This document shows positions 1-7,632 of a stretch of DNA of 22,538 nt, piece by piece. The translations under genes were made by a program, and so were the position numbers. The notes beneath the pieces are model-generated. The model did not search any database and was not told the origin of the DNA. It saw only the letters and a program-made list of their open reading frames with translations. Numbering within the stretch: the first letter of the stretch is position 1; the number at the start of each line of letters is the position of its first letter. The DNA is from CAZUCE01 sp964619265 (GTDB taxonomy: Bacteria; Planctomycetota; UBA1135; GCA-002686595): positions 1-22,538 of the forward strand of contig CAZUCE010000055.1 in NCBI GenBank assembly GCA_964619265.1. Direction: 5' to 3'.

Positions 1-931
1 CCACCGCAAGCCCTGGTCGGTCCTGATTTGTGACCACCGCGCCGGAGGCCTCGCCGAGCGCGCGTCTGAAATCGCCCTGCGCTCCGCGGACTTCTGGGTC
101 TCCCGCTCCCTGCGTCACAGCCTCGAACTGATCGCCGAACATCGGCCGGACGCCTTGCTGGTCGATCCCCTGGCCGGGGCCTCCCACACCGAGCTGATCG
201 CCCTGGGCCGGGCCGGGCGGAGAGAAGGCGGCGTCCCGCTGCTGATCGTCTCCGAGGCCCGCAGCGCCCCCAAGAGCCAGCTCGTGGCCCTCGCCGAAGC
301 CCGGGCCGAAGGCTTCGACTCCGTTGAGCGCGGAGCACCGCTGGAAGAGCTGCGGCTGCGCCTGGAACGCTTGGTCGACGACCGCCGGCTCCGGATCGAG
401 CTCCATGAGCTCCGCTACCGGGCGTCCCACGACGACCACACCGGCTGCCTGCGCCCGGCCGCGTTCCAAGAGCGCCTCTCCGAACACTTCTCCGCTGCCG
501 GTCGCCATCGCCTCCACCTGGCTTTGGTTCTGCTCGACCTCGACAAGTTCGGTCAAGTCAACAAGGTTCACGATCACACCGTCGGGGACGACGTGATCAG
601 GCGGGTCGGCGCCGCGGTTCGCTCGACCCTGCGAACCGAGGACTTGGCCGGTCGACTCGGCGGCGACGAGTTTGCCGTTGTGCTGCCTTACACGCGCCCG
701 AAAGACGCGATCGGCGTCGTCGACCGCTTGCGGGACCGCATCCACCGCCTTTCCGGACCGGTGCCGGGCCGCAACTTCGAGCTGGACGTTTCCGGCAGCC
801 TCGGCTTCGAAACCTACGACGGCGCCGACCTCCCCTCGGTGGGGAAACTCCGCGAGCACGCCGAACGTGCCCTGCGTCAAGCCAAGGTCGCGGGCGGCAA
901 CCGGTCGTATTACTACCGCGACCTCGGCTGA
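1..931 (+). CDS. Diguanylate cyclase with degenerate receiver domain (5' end outside window)
   Basis: The frame is open from base 2 to the TGA at 929-931, so 309 residues are visible and the true start lies left of the window. An internal TTG at 155 is possible but would cut a domain in half. The C-terminal half is a GGDEF domain, which makes cyclic di-GMP from two GTP. It has the entry motif DHTGCL, the metal-binding segment LDLDKF, an intact GGDEF signature at about 661-675, and an RTED inhibitory I-site exactly five residues before it, so product inhibition is expected. The N-terminal half resembles a response-regulator receiver: a VLICDH strand, a candidate phospho-acceptor Asp in ALLVDP, and Ser in LLIVSE. 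The second acidic-pocket residue and the conserved Lys are missing (the segment reads SVERGAP), so normal phosphorylation is doubtful. Its 3' end overlaps the sulfatase gene tail to tail by 19 bp. Confidence 0.9.
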   Translation, partial: HRKPWSVLICDHRAGGLAERASEIALRSADFWVSRSLRHSLELIAEHRPDALLVDPLAGASHTELIALGRAGRREGGVPLLIVSEARSAPKSQLVALAEARAEGFDSVERGAPLEELRLRLERLVDDRRLRIELHELRYRASHDDHTGCLRPAAFQERLSEHFSAAGRHRLHLALVLLDLDKFGQVNKVHDHTVGDDVIRRVGAAVRSTLRTEDLAGRLGGDEFAVVLPYTRPKDAIGVVDRLRDRIHRLSGPVPGRNFELDVSGSLGFETYDGADLPSVGKLREHAERALRQAKVAGGNRSYYYRDLG

Positions 932-2424
932 TCGACACCACGGTGCGCCGGTTGAGCGGCACGCCAACCGCGTTCGATCAACGCCCGCAAACGCTCGACA
1001 CCCGGGGCCTCTAAATCCGACCGCAGTTCCAGCTCGCCCGGCTCGAGCTTGTAGCGCTCCTCGCCCCCATCCGGCCAACGGACGAACCGCTCGGTCGCGG
1101 TTCGGACGGTTTTCCCGAGCACCCTGCGGTTGGCCTCACCCGAGCGCGCCACGAGCGAAAAGGCCCCCGTCTTCCAGGGACGGTCCGGCTCCTCGAGCAG
1201 CGGGACGAAGCTGGTCGCCTGCACGTGTGAAGGGGTTTTGAGGCCCGCTAATTCAGCCAAGGACGGGTAGAGGTCAATCAACTCGACCAGCCTTTCGCAG
1301 ACCCCCCCAGCGGGCGCGCCCGGGACGCGCACGATCAGTGGAACCCGCGTGGCCTGGTCGTAGAGGGTGTCCTTTCCGAAGTGTCCCTGCTCGCCCGCGT
1401 GCCAACCGTGGTCGCCGCACAGAACGACCACCGTGTCGCCTGTGTGCCCGGTTCGCTCCAGCTCGTCCAAGAGTTCACCGATCAAGCCGTCCACGTAAAG
1501 CACGCAAGCGCGATAGCCAATCTGGAGCCGGAGTTGCTCTTCCTCCGAAAGCCGGCCATCGAAGGCCAGGTCCGCATAGGCCAGGGGTTCGGCGACGGGC
1601 GGGAAGGCATAGCCGTGTGCCCCCGCTGGCGCAGGCGTATCGCGGAGCCAGCGATTCGGGTTGTCTGCCTCAAAAGCCTCGGCCGCCCGCCAGGCTTGCT
1701 CGGGAGCGACGTACGGCAAGTGAGGCTTCAAGAAACCAACCGTCAAGAAGAACGGCTCCGCCCCAAAGCCACGCAGCTCTTCGGCGGCGCGCCGGGCGAT
1801 CTGCTGATCGGGCAGAAGCTCGCCCTGCGGGGATCGATCGGTTGCGACCACGAACGCCGGATCGAACCGCGAATTCGCGGAGCGCTTTTCCTGGCGGACC
1901 TGTTCGATCTGTTCGCGCAGCGCCGGCGTCCCGATGTGCGCTTGCCAAGCGTCCGGTCGCCAGGGCGCTTCGCTCCAAGCGAGCGGATCATCGAGCTGCC
2001 CGCGCCCGTGGTGAACCTTGCCGAGCGCCAGGGTGCGGTAGCCCGCTTGCCGAAAAAGCTGGGGCAGCGCGACCAGATCCGGGTGCCGGTCCCGGTAGTC
2101 GTCGCTGAGCCCGAACACTCGGCTTGCTTCGGGACGCAAGCCGGAGAGAACGCTAGCCCGCGAAGGCGCGCACAGGGCTTGTTGGGCAAACGCCTGGCGA
2201 AACGTCACGCCCGAGGCGGCCAGCCGATCGATGGCTGGCGCGGGCAGGTCGGTGGCTTCAAAGGCCGCGCCGGCAGGCCGCAGATCATCCACCCAGATCC
2301 ACAGAACGTTCAGCGGCCTCCCCGCGGAACCGGTGGAGCCTTCAGGGGCCTGTGAGCAGCCGGCAAGGCCCGTAAGGAAACCGAGCGCAACCCAACCGGC
2401 GAGGTTCCGTAAAGCGCGAATCAC
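913..2424 (-). CDS. Iduronate-2-sulfatase-like S1 sulfatase, lipoprotein
   Basis: This 503-residue protein is a formylglycine-dependent sulfatase, which hydrolyses sulfate esters, probably on sulfated polysaccharides. Visible features in order are a signal peptide with lipobox LAGC (Cys about residue 23), the metal-binding WVDDLRP segment (about 44-50), the maturation motif CAPSR (about 85-89, matching CxPxR, with Cys to become formylglycine), KVHHGR, FLKPHLPYV (about 231-238) and the second metal/sulfate motif GDHGWHAGEQGHFGK (about 336-350). The FLKPHLPYV and YAFPP segments resemble the iduronate-2-sulfatase branch, but the substrate cannot be read from sequence. It starts with GTG at 2424-2422, overlapping the TGA of the upstream NPCBM gene as GTGA, which implies translational coupling. 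Being a lipoprotein, it should be membrane-anchored and face the periplasm or cell surface. The maturation enzyme is not obviously encoded nearby. Confidence 0.93.
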   Translation of the reverse strand: MIRALRNLAGWVALGFLTGLAGCSQAPEGSTGSAGRPLNVLWIWVDDLRPAGAAFEATDLPAPAIDRLAASGVTFRQAFAQQALCAPSRASVLSGLRPEASRVFGLSDDYRDRHPDLVALPQLFRQAGYRTLALGKVHHGRGQLDDPLAWSEAPWRPDAWQAHIGTPALREQIEQVRQEKRSANSRFDPAFVVATDRSPQGELLPDQQIARRAAEELRGFGAEPFFLTVGFLKPHLPYVAPEQAWRAAEAFEADNPNRWLRDTPAPAGAHGYAFPPVAEPLAYADLAFDGRLSEEEQLRLQIGYRACVLYVDGLIGELLDELERTGHTGDTVVVLCGDHGWHAGEQGHFGKDTLYDQATRVPLIVRVPGAPAGGVCERLVELIDLYPSLAELAGLKTPSHVQATSFVPLLEEPDRPWKTGAFSLVARSGEANRRVLGKTVRTATERFVRWPDGGEERYKLEPGELELRSDLEAPGVERLRALIERGWRAAQPAHRGVDQPRSR

Positions 2425-3719
2425 CGGGGAGCGCCGGAGACCTCGCTCGCTCCATGGCGCACCAGGCGCACGTCTAGCCAGTCGCCCAAATCGCCGGTGT
2501 TCCAGTCGCGCTCCATGTGAGCCACCAAGGCCAGGCGCCGGGCGTTTGAAACATCAAGCGGCGGCAACGCGAGCGGCCCCGCCGAGACATTCAGGACCGG
2601 ACTGGTCCAGGCTTCCTCGCCATCCAGCTCAACCGCGAAGCGCACCGAGCCTTCGAGCCCGAGCGCTCCTGCTGCCTGGTCGATCCCGACGGTGCCGCGC
2701 AGTTGATCAAAGGGACTCTCGGCCGGCAACGCCCATTCGAGGCGGCTAGGAGTCAACACGCCGAGTCCCCGGGCAAAGCGCCTGCCGCCGCACTCAAGCG
2801 GCCTCCCAAAGACCGCGCGATCCACCTGATGACGGAAAACCATCCCCACCTCATCGCCGAACGCGGAACCTTCCTCGACGCGAACCGGTTCGAGCTCTGA
2901 AAGGTAGGCAAGCCGGTCGTCCCGGGCCGAAATCAGAGCTACGTCGGCGACCTGGAACAGGACCCGAGTTTCCCCGGTCAGTTCAAGGCCAAGTCCACCC
3001 GCATCCAAGCGCAGCAAGGCCCCCGAAAGACGCGAACCATCGACCAAATCGACGACCACCGGAGGCCCCGAAGCGCTGATTTCCAGGGGGTCGATCCCGC
3101 CCAGGGGCTCCACAAACAAGGCGGCCAGCTCGCCCCACGGAACCAACGAACTACCGACCAGGCTTTCGAACCGAACGCCCTCCAGATCGAAGCCGTCGAG
3201 GGTTCCATCGACCCGATCCAGCTCGCGGCCCACGCGCCGGTACAGGCGGTCGCCTTCAGCCGGTCGCTCCACGCGAATCCCGGGGTCCTCCGGGATCCGG
3301 CCCGGAAACATCACCGAATCGATCGCATCGATCGAAACGGGAATCGGCGTTCCGCCGGGACCTTCGACCAGCAACTGTTCGGCTCGCCCGCCGGCGACCG
3401 CGCCGGTGAGCCGATCCCCTCCCAGCAGTTCGACAACCAGTCGGCCGGCGTCCTCGCCCGGAGCGACCGCCGGTTGGGTGACCGGCCCGAGAACAAGGAT
3501 GCGCAGGCTCTCGAGCCTGGACTCGCCAGCTTGTCGCGGGTCCAACTCGAAATCCTCCAGCTGAACGGTGGTCCGCTCGCCGGACGGGGCCTCGAGCTCG
3601 AGCGTGGTGCCAATCCCTGGACCCGCCGCGAGGGCCCCTTGGCCGGGAGCGAGGGCGGTCGGCGATGGCGCGGCTCCGAGCAGGAGCACCAGAGCGAGGG
3701 CGGCTTCAAAGGGCGTCAT
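2421..3719 (-). CDS. Exported protein with Sm-like repeats and C-terminal NPCBM domain
   Basis: The chosen start is ATG 3719-3717 (432 residues), because it is followed directly by a signal peptide of about 24 residues (MTPFEAALALVLLLGAAPSP). The frame stays open further upstream, but that stretch is Arg/Pro/Gly-rich and looks non-coding. The C-terminal part (about 295-425) matches the NPCBM/NEW2 carbohydrate-binding-like family: RFARGLGVLTPSRLEW, then VGIDQAAGALGLEGSVRF, a DGEEAW turn and a final GDWLDVRL. Before it lie three similar beta-rich segments with a G(D/S)RLxG-type or DGTLDGF core (about 100-108, 171-178 and 228-235), like Sm/LSM-type barrels. No catalytic residues are recognised. 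The protein is likely periplasmic or surface-exposed and binds sugar. Its stop overlaps the start of the sulfatase by 4 bp, so the two are made together and may act on the same glycan. No Shine-Dalgarno is seen. Confidence 0.85.
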   Translation of the reverse strand: MTPFEAALALVLLLGAAPSPTALAPGQGALAAGPGIGTTLELEAPSGERTTVQLEDFELDPRQAGESRLESLRILVLGPVTQPAVAPGEDAGRLVVELLGGDRLTGAVAGGRAEQLLVEGPGGTPIPVSIDAIDSVMFPGRIPEDPGIRVERPAEGDRLYRRVGRELDRVDGTLDGFDLEGVRFESLVGSSLVPWGELAALFVEPLGGIDPLEISASGPPVVVDLVDGSRLSGALLRLDAGGLGLELTGETRVLFQVADVALISARDDRLAYLSELEPVRVEEGSAFGDEVGMVFRHQVDRAVFGRPLECGGRRFARGLGVLTPSRLEWALPAESPFDQLRGTVGIDQAAGALGLEGSVRFAVELDGEEAWTSPVLNVSAGPLALPPLDVSNARRLALVAHMERDWNTGDLGDWLDVRLVRHGASEVSGAPR

Positions 3720-4150
3720 AGGCCGCGAGGGTACGACGCCGAAGCTCGGTTGCCGAGGCTTCGGCCGCCGCGGAGCCCCCTGTGCGTCCCCGCGGTGAGG
3801 CGCCGGGTGCCGGCCTGGCTGCCAAGCTGACAGCCCGCCGGAAGCGGCCCCCAAGCCTCTGCCACTCTGACAGCGGCCCGCCCCAACCAGCGCTGCGATT
3901 CCGGGCGAAGCCGCTTCTGAGGGCTTCTGAGCGCCCTCTCGGACCCTCGGCACCGAAGTTGCTAACGGCTTCCCCTGCGGACTGCCGGGCCGTTCCCGCT
4001 GGCCCGCCTTCGCTCTCCAGATCACCCTCGCGCGGCCCCGCTCCAAAGCGGGTGAGCTCGAGGTCGAGACTCCCCCTCCGGGTCGCGCCGTCTCCCGGCC
4101 GCCCCCACCCAACCGACTAGGCCCAAGCCAGGACGAACTCCCTCCCACCC
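3720..4150. other. Non-coding region between divergent NPCBM and groEL1 genes
   Basis: These 431 bp separate two divergent start codons, so promoters for both directions should lie here. Open frames exist on both strands, but their products are Arg/Pro/Ser-rich without recognisable domains, which is usual for GC-rich spacers. No groES reading frame is present and I see no CIRCE inverted repeat (TTAGCACTC-N9-GAGTGCTAA). No convincing -35/-10 pair was found. It does contain a spaced direct repeat at 3820-3874 and a 10-bp tandem duplication (gcttctgagg/gcttctgagc) at 3913-3932. Confidence 0.6.
3820..3874 (+). repeat. Pair of 15-bp direct repeats 40 bp apart upstream of groEL1
   Basis: tgccaagctgacagc (3820-3834) recurs as tgccactctgacagc (3860-3874). 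Thirteen of fifteen bases match and the start-to-start distance is exactly 40 bp, about four helical turns, so a dimeric protein could contact both copies on the same face. The position, about 280-330 bp upstream of groEL1 and 100-155 bp upstream of the divergent NPCBM gene, would suit an operator or activator site. The function is inferred only from repetition and position. Confidence 0.35.
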
Positions 4151-5845
4151 ATGGCCAAACAACTGCTGTTCGAATCCGATGCGCGCGAGGCGATTCGCCA
4201 AGGCGTCGAGAAGCTGGCCAAGGCGGTCACCAGCACCCTCGGTCCGCGGGGTCGCAATGCGATCCTCGACAAGGGCTGGGGCGCGCCGACGATTACCAAA
4301 GACGGCGTCACGGTCGCCGAAGAGATCGAACTCAAAAACCCCTACGAGCAGATGGGCGCCCAGCTCGTCCGCGAGGTTGCGAGCAAGACTTCGGACATCG
4401 CCGGCGACGGCACCACCACCGCGACCCTGCTCACCGAGGCGATCTTCACGCGCGGCCTGCGAGCCGTAACCGCCGGCGCTGCGCCGGTTCGCCTCCAGGC
4501 CGCCCTGCGCGATGGCGCTGCCGCCGTTTCCAAGGCCCTCGACAAGGCGTCCCGCCCGGTCCAAGACTCGAGCGACATCCATCAGGTCGCCACGATCTCA
4601 GCCAACAACGACCCGCGCATCGGCAAGCTCATTTCGGGCGCGATGGACAAGGTCGGCAAGGACGGTGTCATCACCATTGAGGAAGGCAAGTCGCTCGACA
4701 CCGACATCTCGATCGTCGAGGGAATGCAGTTCGACCGTGGCTTCCTGTCGGCGCACTTTGTCACCGATCCGGACAGCATGGAGTGCGTCTACGAGAAGCC
4801 GCTCATCCTCATCCACGAGAACAAAATCTCGAGCGTTCAGTCGCTCCTGCCGCTGCTGGAGAAGGTCAAAGAGGCCAAGAAGCAGCTCGTCATCATCGCC
4901 GAGGACGTGGATTCCGAAGCCCTCGCAACCCTGGTTGTGAACAAGCTGCGCGGCATCGTCGACGTGGTTGCGATCAAGGCGCCTGGCTACGGCGACCGTC
5001 GCAAAGCCATGCTGATCGACATCGCGACCCTGACCGGCGCGACCGCCATGATGAAGGACCTCGGCCTGGAGCTCGAGGCGATCACGTTGCGTGACCTGGG
5101 CACCGCCCGGCGCGTCACGATCACCTCCGAGGACACCACCATCGTCGGCGGCGCCGGCAACAAGGACGACCTCTCCGCGCGCATCGACCAGATCCGCCAC
5201 GAAATCGGCAAGACGACCTCGGACTACGACCGCGAGAAGCTCCAGGAGCGTCTCGCCAAGCTGACCGGTGGGATCGCCCAGATCAACGTGGGGGGCGCAA
5301 CCGAAACCGAAGTGAAAGAGCGCAAGGCGCTCATCGAAGATGCGCTGCACGCAACCCGCGCTGCGGTCGAGCAGGGCATTCTTCCCGGCGGGGGCGCGGC
5401 GCTGCTGCGCGCTCGCTCGGTGCTGTCCAAGCTGAAGACCGACGAAGAGGACTACAACATGGGCCTCGATATCCTCATGGACGCGCTCCAGCGTCCGATC
5501 CAGCGCATCGCCGAAAACGCCGGGCACGACGGTCACGTCGTGGCTCACCACGTGCTTCGCGAGAAGAGCGCCACCTTCGGCTTCGATGCCCTGGAAGGCA
5601 CGTACGGTGATCTGATCGAGGCCGGCATCGTCGACCCCGCGAAAGTCACCAAAGCTGCTCTGAACAACGCGGTCAGCGTGGCCGGGCTCCTACTGACCAC
5701 CGACGCCATGATCGCGTCCAAAGCCGAGCCCGCTGGCTCCGCCGCCCCGGGTATGGACGGGATGGATGGCATGGACGGTATGGGCGGCATGGGAGGAATG
5801 GGTGGCATGGGCGGAATGGGTGGCATGGGAGGAATGGACTTCTAG
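4151..5845 (+). CDS. groEL: 60 kDa chaperonin GroEL, copy 1 (with GGM tail)
   Basis: This 564-residue protein is a full-length group I chaperonin, which folds proteins in an ATP-driven double-ring cage in the cytoplasm. It shows the ATP-site loop TLGPRGRNAIL (29-39), AGDGTTTAT with the catalytic-site Asp86, the Asp at 397 (equivalent of E. coli Asp398) in EDALHATRAA, and PGGGAALL. The C-terminal tail is a long (G/D)GM repeat run ending in MDF. The apical segment that binds substrate and GroES reads GFLSAHF (197-203) where the usual sequence is GYLSPYF, so residues equivalent to E. coli Tyr199, Pro202 and Tyr203 are Phe, Ala and His. The nearby leucines and LVVN are kept. The start at ATG 4151 gives the standard MAKQ N-terminus; the leader is C-rich (ctccctcccaccc) without Shine-Dalgarno. 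No groES precedes it. groEL copy 2 follows after 87 bp. Confidence 0.97.
   Translation: MAKQLLFESDAREAIRQGVEKLAKAVTSTLGPRGRNAILDKGWGAPTITKDGVTVAEEIELKNPYEQMGAQLVREVASKTSDIAGDGTTTATLLTEAIFTRGLRAVTAGAAPVRLQAALRDGAAAVSKALDKASRPVQDSSDIHQVATISANNDPRIGKLISGAMDKVGKDGVITIEEGKSLDTDISIVEGMQFDRGFLSAHFVTDPDSMECVYEKPLILIHENKISSVQSLLPLLEKVKEAKKQLVIIAEDVDSEALATLVVNKLRGIVDVVAIKAPGYGDRRKAMLIDIATLTGATAMMKDLGLELEAITLRDLGTARRVTITSEDTTIVGGAGNKDDLSARIDQIRHEIGKTTSDYDREKLQERLAKLTGGIAQINVGGATETEVKERKALIEDALHATRAAVEQGILPGGGAALLRARSVLSKLKTDEEDYNMGLDILMDALQRPIQRIAENAGHDGHVVAHHVLREKSATFGFDALEGTYGDLIEAGIVDPAKVTKAALNNAVSVAGLLLTTDAMIASKAEPAGSAAPGMDGMDGMDGMGGMGGMGGMGGMGGMGGMDF
5753..5836 (+). repeat. Short tandem repeat encoding the GroEL1 GMD/GGM tail
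   Basis: About 84 bp of near-repeating 9-bp units (variants of ggcatgggn, ggaatgggn and gacgggatg) encode three GMD-type units followed by seven GGM-type units and the terminal DF. Synonymous changes between units keep the DNA from being a perfect repeat, yet slippage here would change tail length in steps of three residues. Confidence 0.8.
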
Positions 5846-5881
5846 TCCGCCCCCGACCCAACCAGCCCTCCTCCCCACCTC

Positions 5882-5915
5882 ACTTCACTCAACTTCACTC
5901 GCGCGAATCCCGCGC
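5882..5915 (+). repeat. Small direct repeat and stem-loop between the two groEL genes
   Basis: The 87-bp spacer has acttcactc twice, at 5882-5890 and 5892-5900, followed at once by a 5-bp stem (gcgcg/cgcgc, 5901-5915, loop aatcc). The ATG of groEL copy 2 lies 17 bp further on. No T-run follows, so this is not a terminator. A role in setting the expression of groEL2 is possible but unproven. Confidence 0.3.
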
Positions 5916-5932
5916 AGCACCCCTCTCCGCAC

Positions 5933-7537
5933 ATGGCCAAGCAAATCCTGTTCGACGACAACGCGCGTCAAAAGATGCGCACCGGCATCGAGAAGCTCGC
6001 CAAGACCGTCCGCGTCACGATGGGCCCCGCCGGGCGCAACGTCATCCTCCAAAAGTCCTTCGGCTCGCCTTCGGTGACCAAGGACGGTGTGTCGGTCGCC
6101 AAGGAAATCGACCTCTCGGATCCTTTCGAGAATATGGGCGCCAAGCTCGTCCTTGAGGTTTCCAAAAAGACCAATGACGTCGCGGGCGACGGCACCACAA
6201 CCGCCACCGTGCTCGCCTCGGCGATCTTCGACGAGGGCCTCAAGTACCTCGCCGCCGGCGTGAATCCCCAGGCACTCCGCACCGGTATCGAAAAGGCCGT
6301 GGACGTTGCCGTTACCTCGATCGAAAGCAGCGCGCGCAAGATCAAGACCCGCGCCGAGAAGGCCGCCATCGCGACGATCTCGGCCAACAACGACTCCGAG
6401 ATCGGCAACCTGCTCGCCGATGCCTTCGAGAAGGTCGGTGACGAGGGCGTCATCACCGTCGAGGAGAACACCGGTCTGGAGACCCAACTTGAGCTGGTCG
6501 AAGGCATGGAATTCGACAAGGGCTACGTGTCCCCGTACTTCGCGACCAACGCTTCCAAGCTGGTCGCCGAACTGGAAAACCCGTACATCCTGATCCACGA
6601 GAAGAAGATCACGAACGCTCGTGACCTGATCCCCGTGCTCGAGAAGACCGCCCAAACCGGCGCTCCTTTGCTGATCATCGCCGAAGACATCGAAGGCGAG
6701 GCCCTGGCCACCCTGGTCATCAACAAGCTGCGCGGCATCCTGAACGTGTGCGCGGTGAAAGCCCCTGGATTCGGCGAGCGTCGCAAGGCCTACCTGGGCG
6801 ACATTGCGGCCCTGACAGGCGGTGAGGCGATCACCGAAGAGCTTGGCCTCTCGCTCGAGAAGATCGAATCCGGTCAGCTCGGGCGTGCCAAGCGCGTCCG
6901 TATCTCCAAGGACTCCACGACCATCGTCGAGGGCTCTGGCAAGAAGAAGGACATCCAGGCTCGCTGCAACCAGATCCGCAACCAGATCGAAAAGACCACC
7001 TCGGACTACGACCGCGAGAAGCTCGAAGAGCGGCTCGCCAAGCTGTCCGGCGGGGTCGCCTTGCTGAAAGTGGGCGGCGACACCGAAGCCGAGATGAAGG
7101 CCAAGCGCGACCTGGTCGAAGACGCCCTCAACGCGACGCGCGCCGCCATCCAAGAGGGCATCGTGCCCGGCGGCGGCGTAGCCTTGCTGCACGCGGCCGA
7201 CGCGGTGGCTGGCACCAAGCAAAAGGGTGACGCCCGCTTCGGCGGCGAGATCATCGCCAAGGCCCTCGAACGCCCCTTGCGTCAGATCGCCGAAAATGCC
7301 GGCGAGAACGGAGCGGTGGTGGCCGCGGAAGTCCGCGAGAAGGGCAAAACCTACGGTTTCAACACTCTTGAGCGGAAGTACGTCGACATGGTCAAGACCG
7401 GCATCATCGATCCGGCCAAGGTCGTGCGCTCCGCCCTCCAAAACGCCGCATCGATCGCCGGCCTGTTGCTGACCACCGACTCGATGGTCACGGACGTCAA
7501 AGAGGATCAGGATTCCGTCGAAGGCTCGATGAGCTGA
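5933..7537 (+). CDS. groEL: 60 kDa chaperonin GroEL, copy 2 (no GGM tail)
   Basis: This is a second full-length group I chaperonin of 534 residues, colinear with copy 1 without visible gaps over about the first 420 residues. ATP-site motifs are intact: TMGPAGRNVIL (29-39), AGDGTTTAT with Asp86, VEDALNATRAA with the Asp398 equivalent, and PGGGVALL. The apical substrate/GroES-binding segment is the canonical GYVSPYF (197-203), unlike copy 1. The C-terminus instead lacks any Gly-Gly-Met run and ends in a short acidic/serine tail (KEDQDSVEGSMS). The start at ATG 5933 gives MAKQILF. The leader (acccctctccgcac) has no Shine-Dalgarno. A strong hairpin begins 15 bp after the stop. Tandem paralogues with different tails suggest a division of labour, with mixed or separate rings both possible. 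Confidence 0.97.
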   Translation: MAKQILFDDNARQKMRTGIEKLAKTVRVTMGPAGRNVILQKSFGSPSVTKDGVSVAKEIDLSDPFENMGAKLVLEVSKKTNDVAGDGTTTATVLASAIFDEGLKYLAAGVNPQALRTGIEKAVDVAVTSIESSARKIKTRAEKAAIATISANNDSEIGNLLADAFEKVGDEGVITVEENTGLETQLELVEGMEFDKGYVSPYFATNASKLVAELENPYILIHEKKITNARDLIPVLEKTAQTGAPLLIIAEDIEGEALATLVINKLRGILNVCAVKAPGFGERRKAYLGDIAALTGGEAITEELGLSLEKIESGQLGRAKRVRISKDSTTIVEGSGKKKDIQARCNQIRNQIEKTTSDYDREKLEERLAKLSGGVALLKVGGDTEAEMKAKRDLVEDALNATRAAIQEGIVPGGGVALLHAADAVAGTKQKGDARFGGEIIAKALERPLRQIAENAGENGAVVAAEVREKGKTYGFNTLERKYVDMVKTGIIDPAKVVRSALQNAASIAGLLLTTDSMVTDVKEDQDSVEGSMS

Positions 7538-7551
7538 CTCCAGTTTCCCCG

Positions 7552-7593
7552 GGGCGCCCGGAACTGCCGCAGGCAGTCCCGGGCGCCCTGTTT
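7552..7593 (+). terminator. Intrinsic terminator or attenuator between groEL2 and dnaJ
   Basis: The arms at 7552-7568 and 7572-7588 are complementary over 17 bp with a single A/C mismatch, around a 3-base loop (gca), followed by tgttt. The stem is very GC-rich. The U-run is short, so read-through is plausible. It sits between the groEL2 stop (7537) and the likely dnaJ start (7633), so it would separate chaperonin from dnaJ-grpE expression or reduce the latter. Confidence 0.75.
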
Positions 7594-7632
7594 ATGTCCA
7601 CCACCTCCCCACGCCCTCCGCAAGACTCTCCC

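Noticed and set aside
3720..4148. 143-residue upstream extension of the NPCBM protein
   Set aside because: The composition is Arg/Pro/Gly-rich, and a clear signal peptide begins at 3719, so the extension is not translated.
3720..4150. CIRCE element or groES gene upstream of groEL1
   Set aside because: I looked for the CIRCE inverted repeat and for a GroES-like frame of about 95 codons on the plus strand; neither is present.
7594..7632. Upstream dnaJ start adding 13 residues
   Set aside because: It begins directly after the terminator T-run, and the standard J-domain N-terminus starts at 7633.
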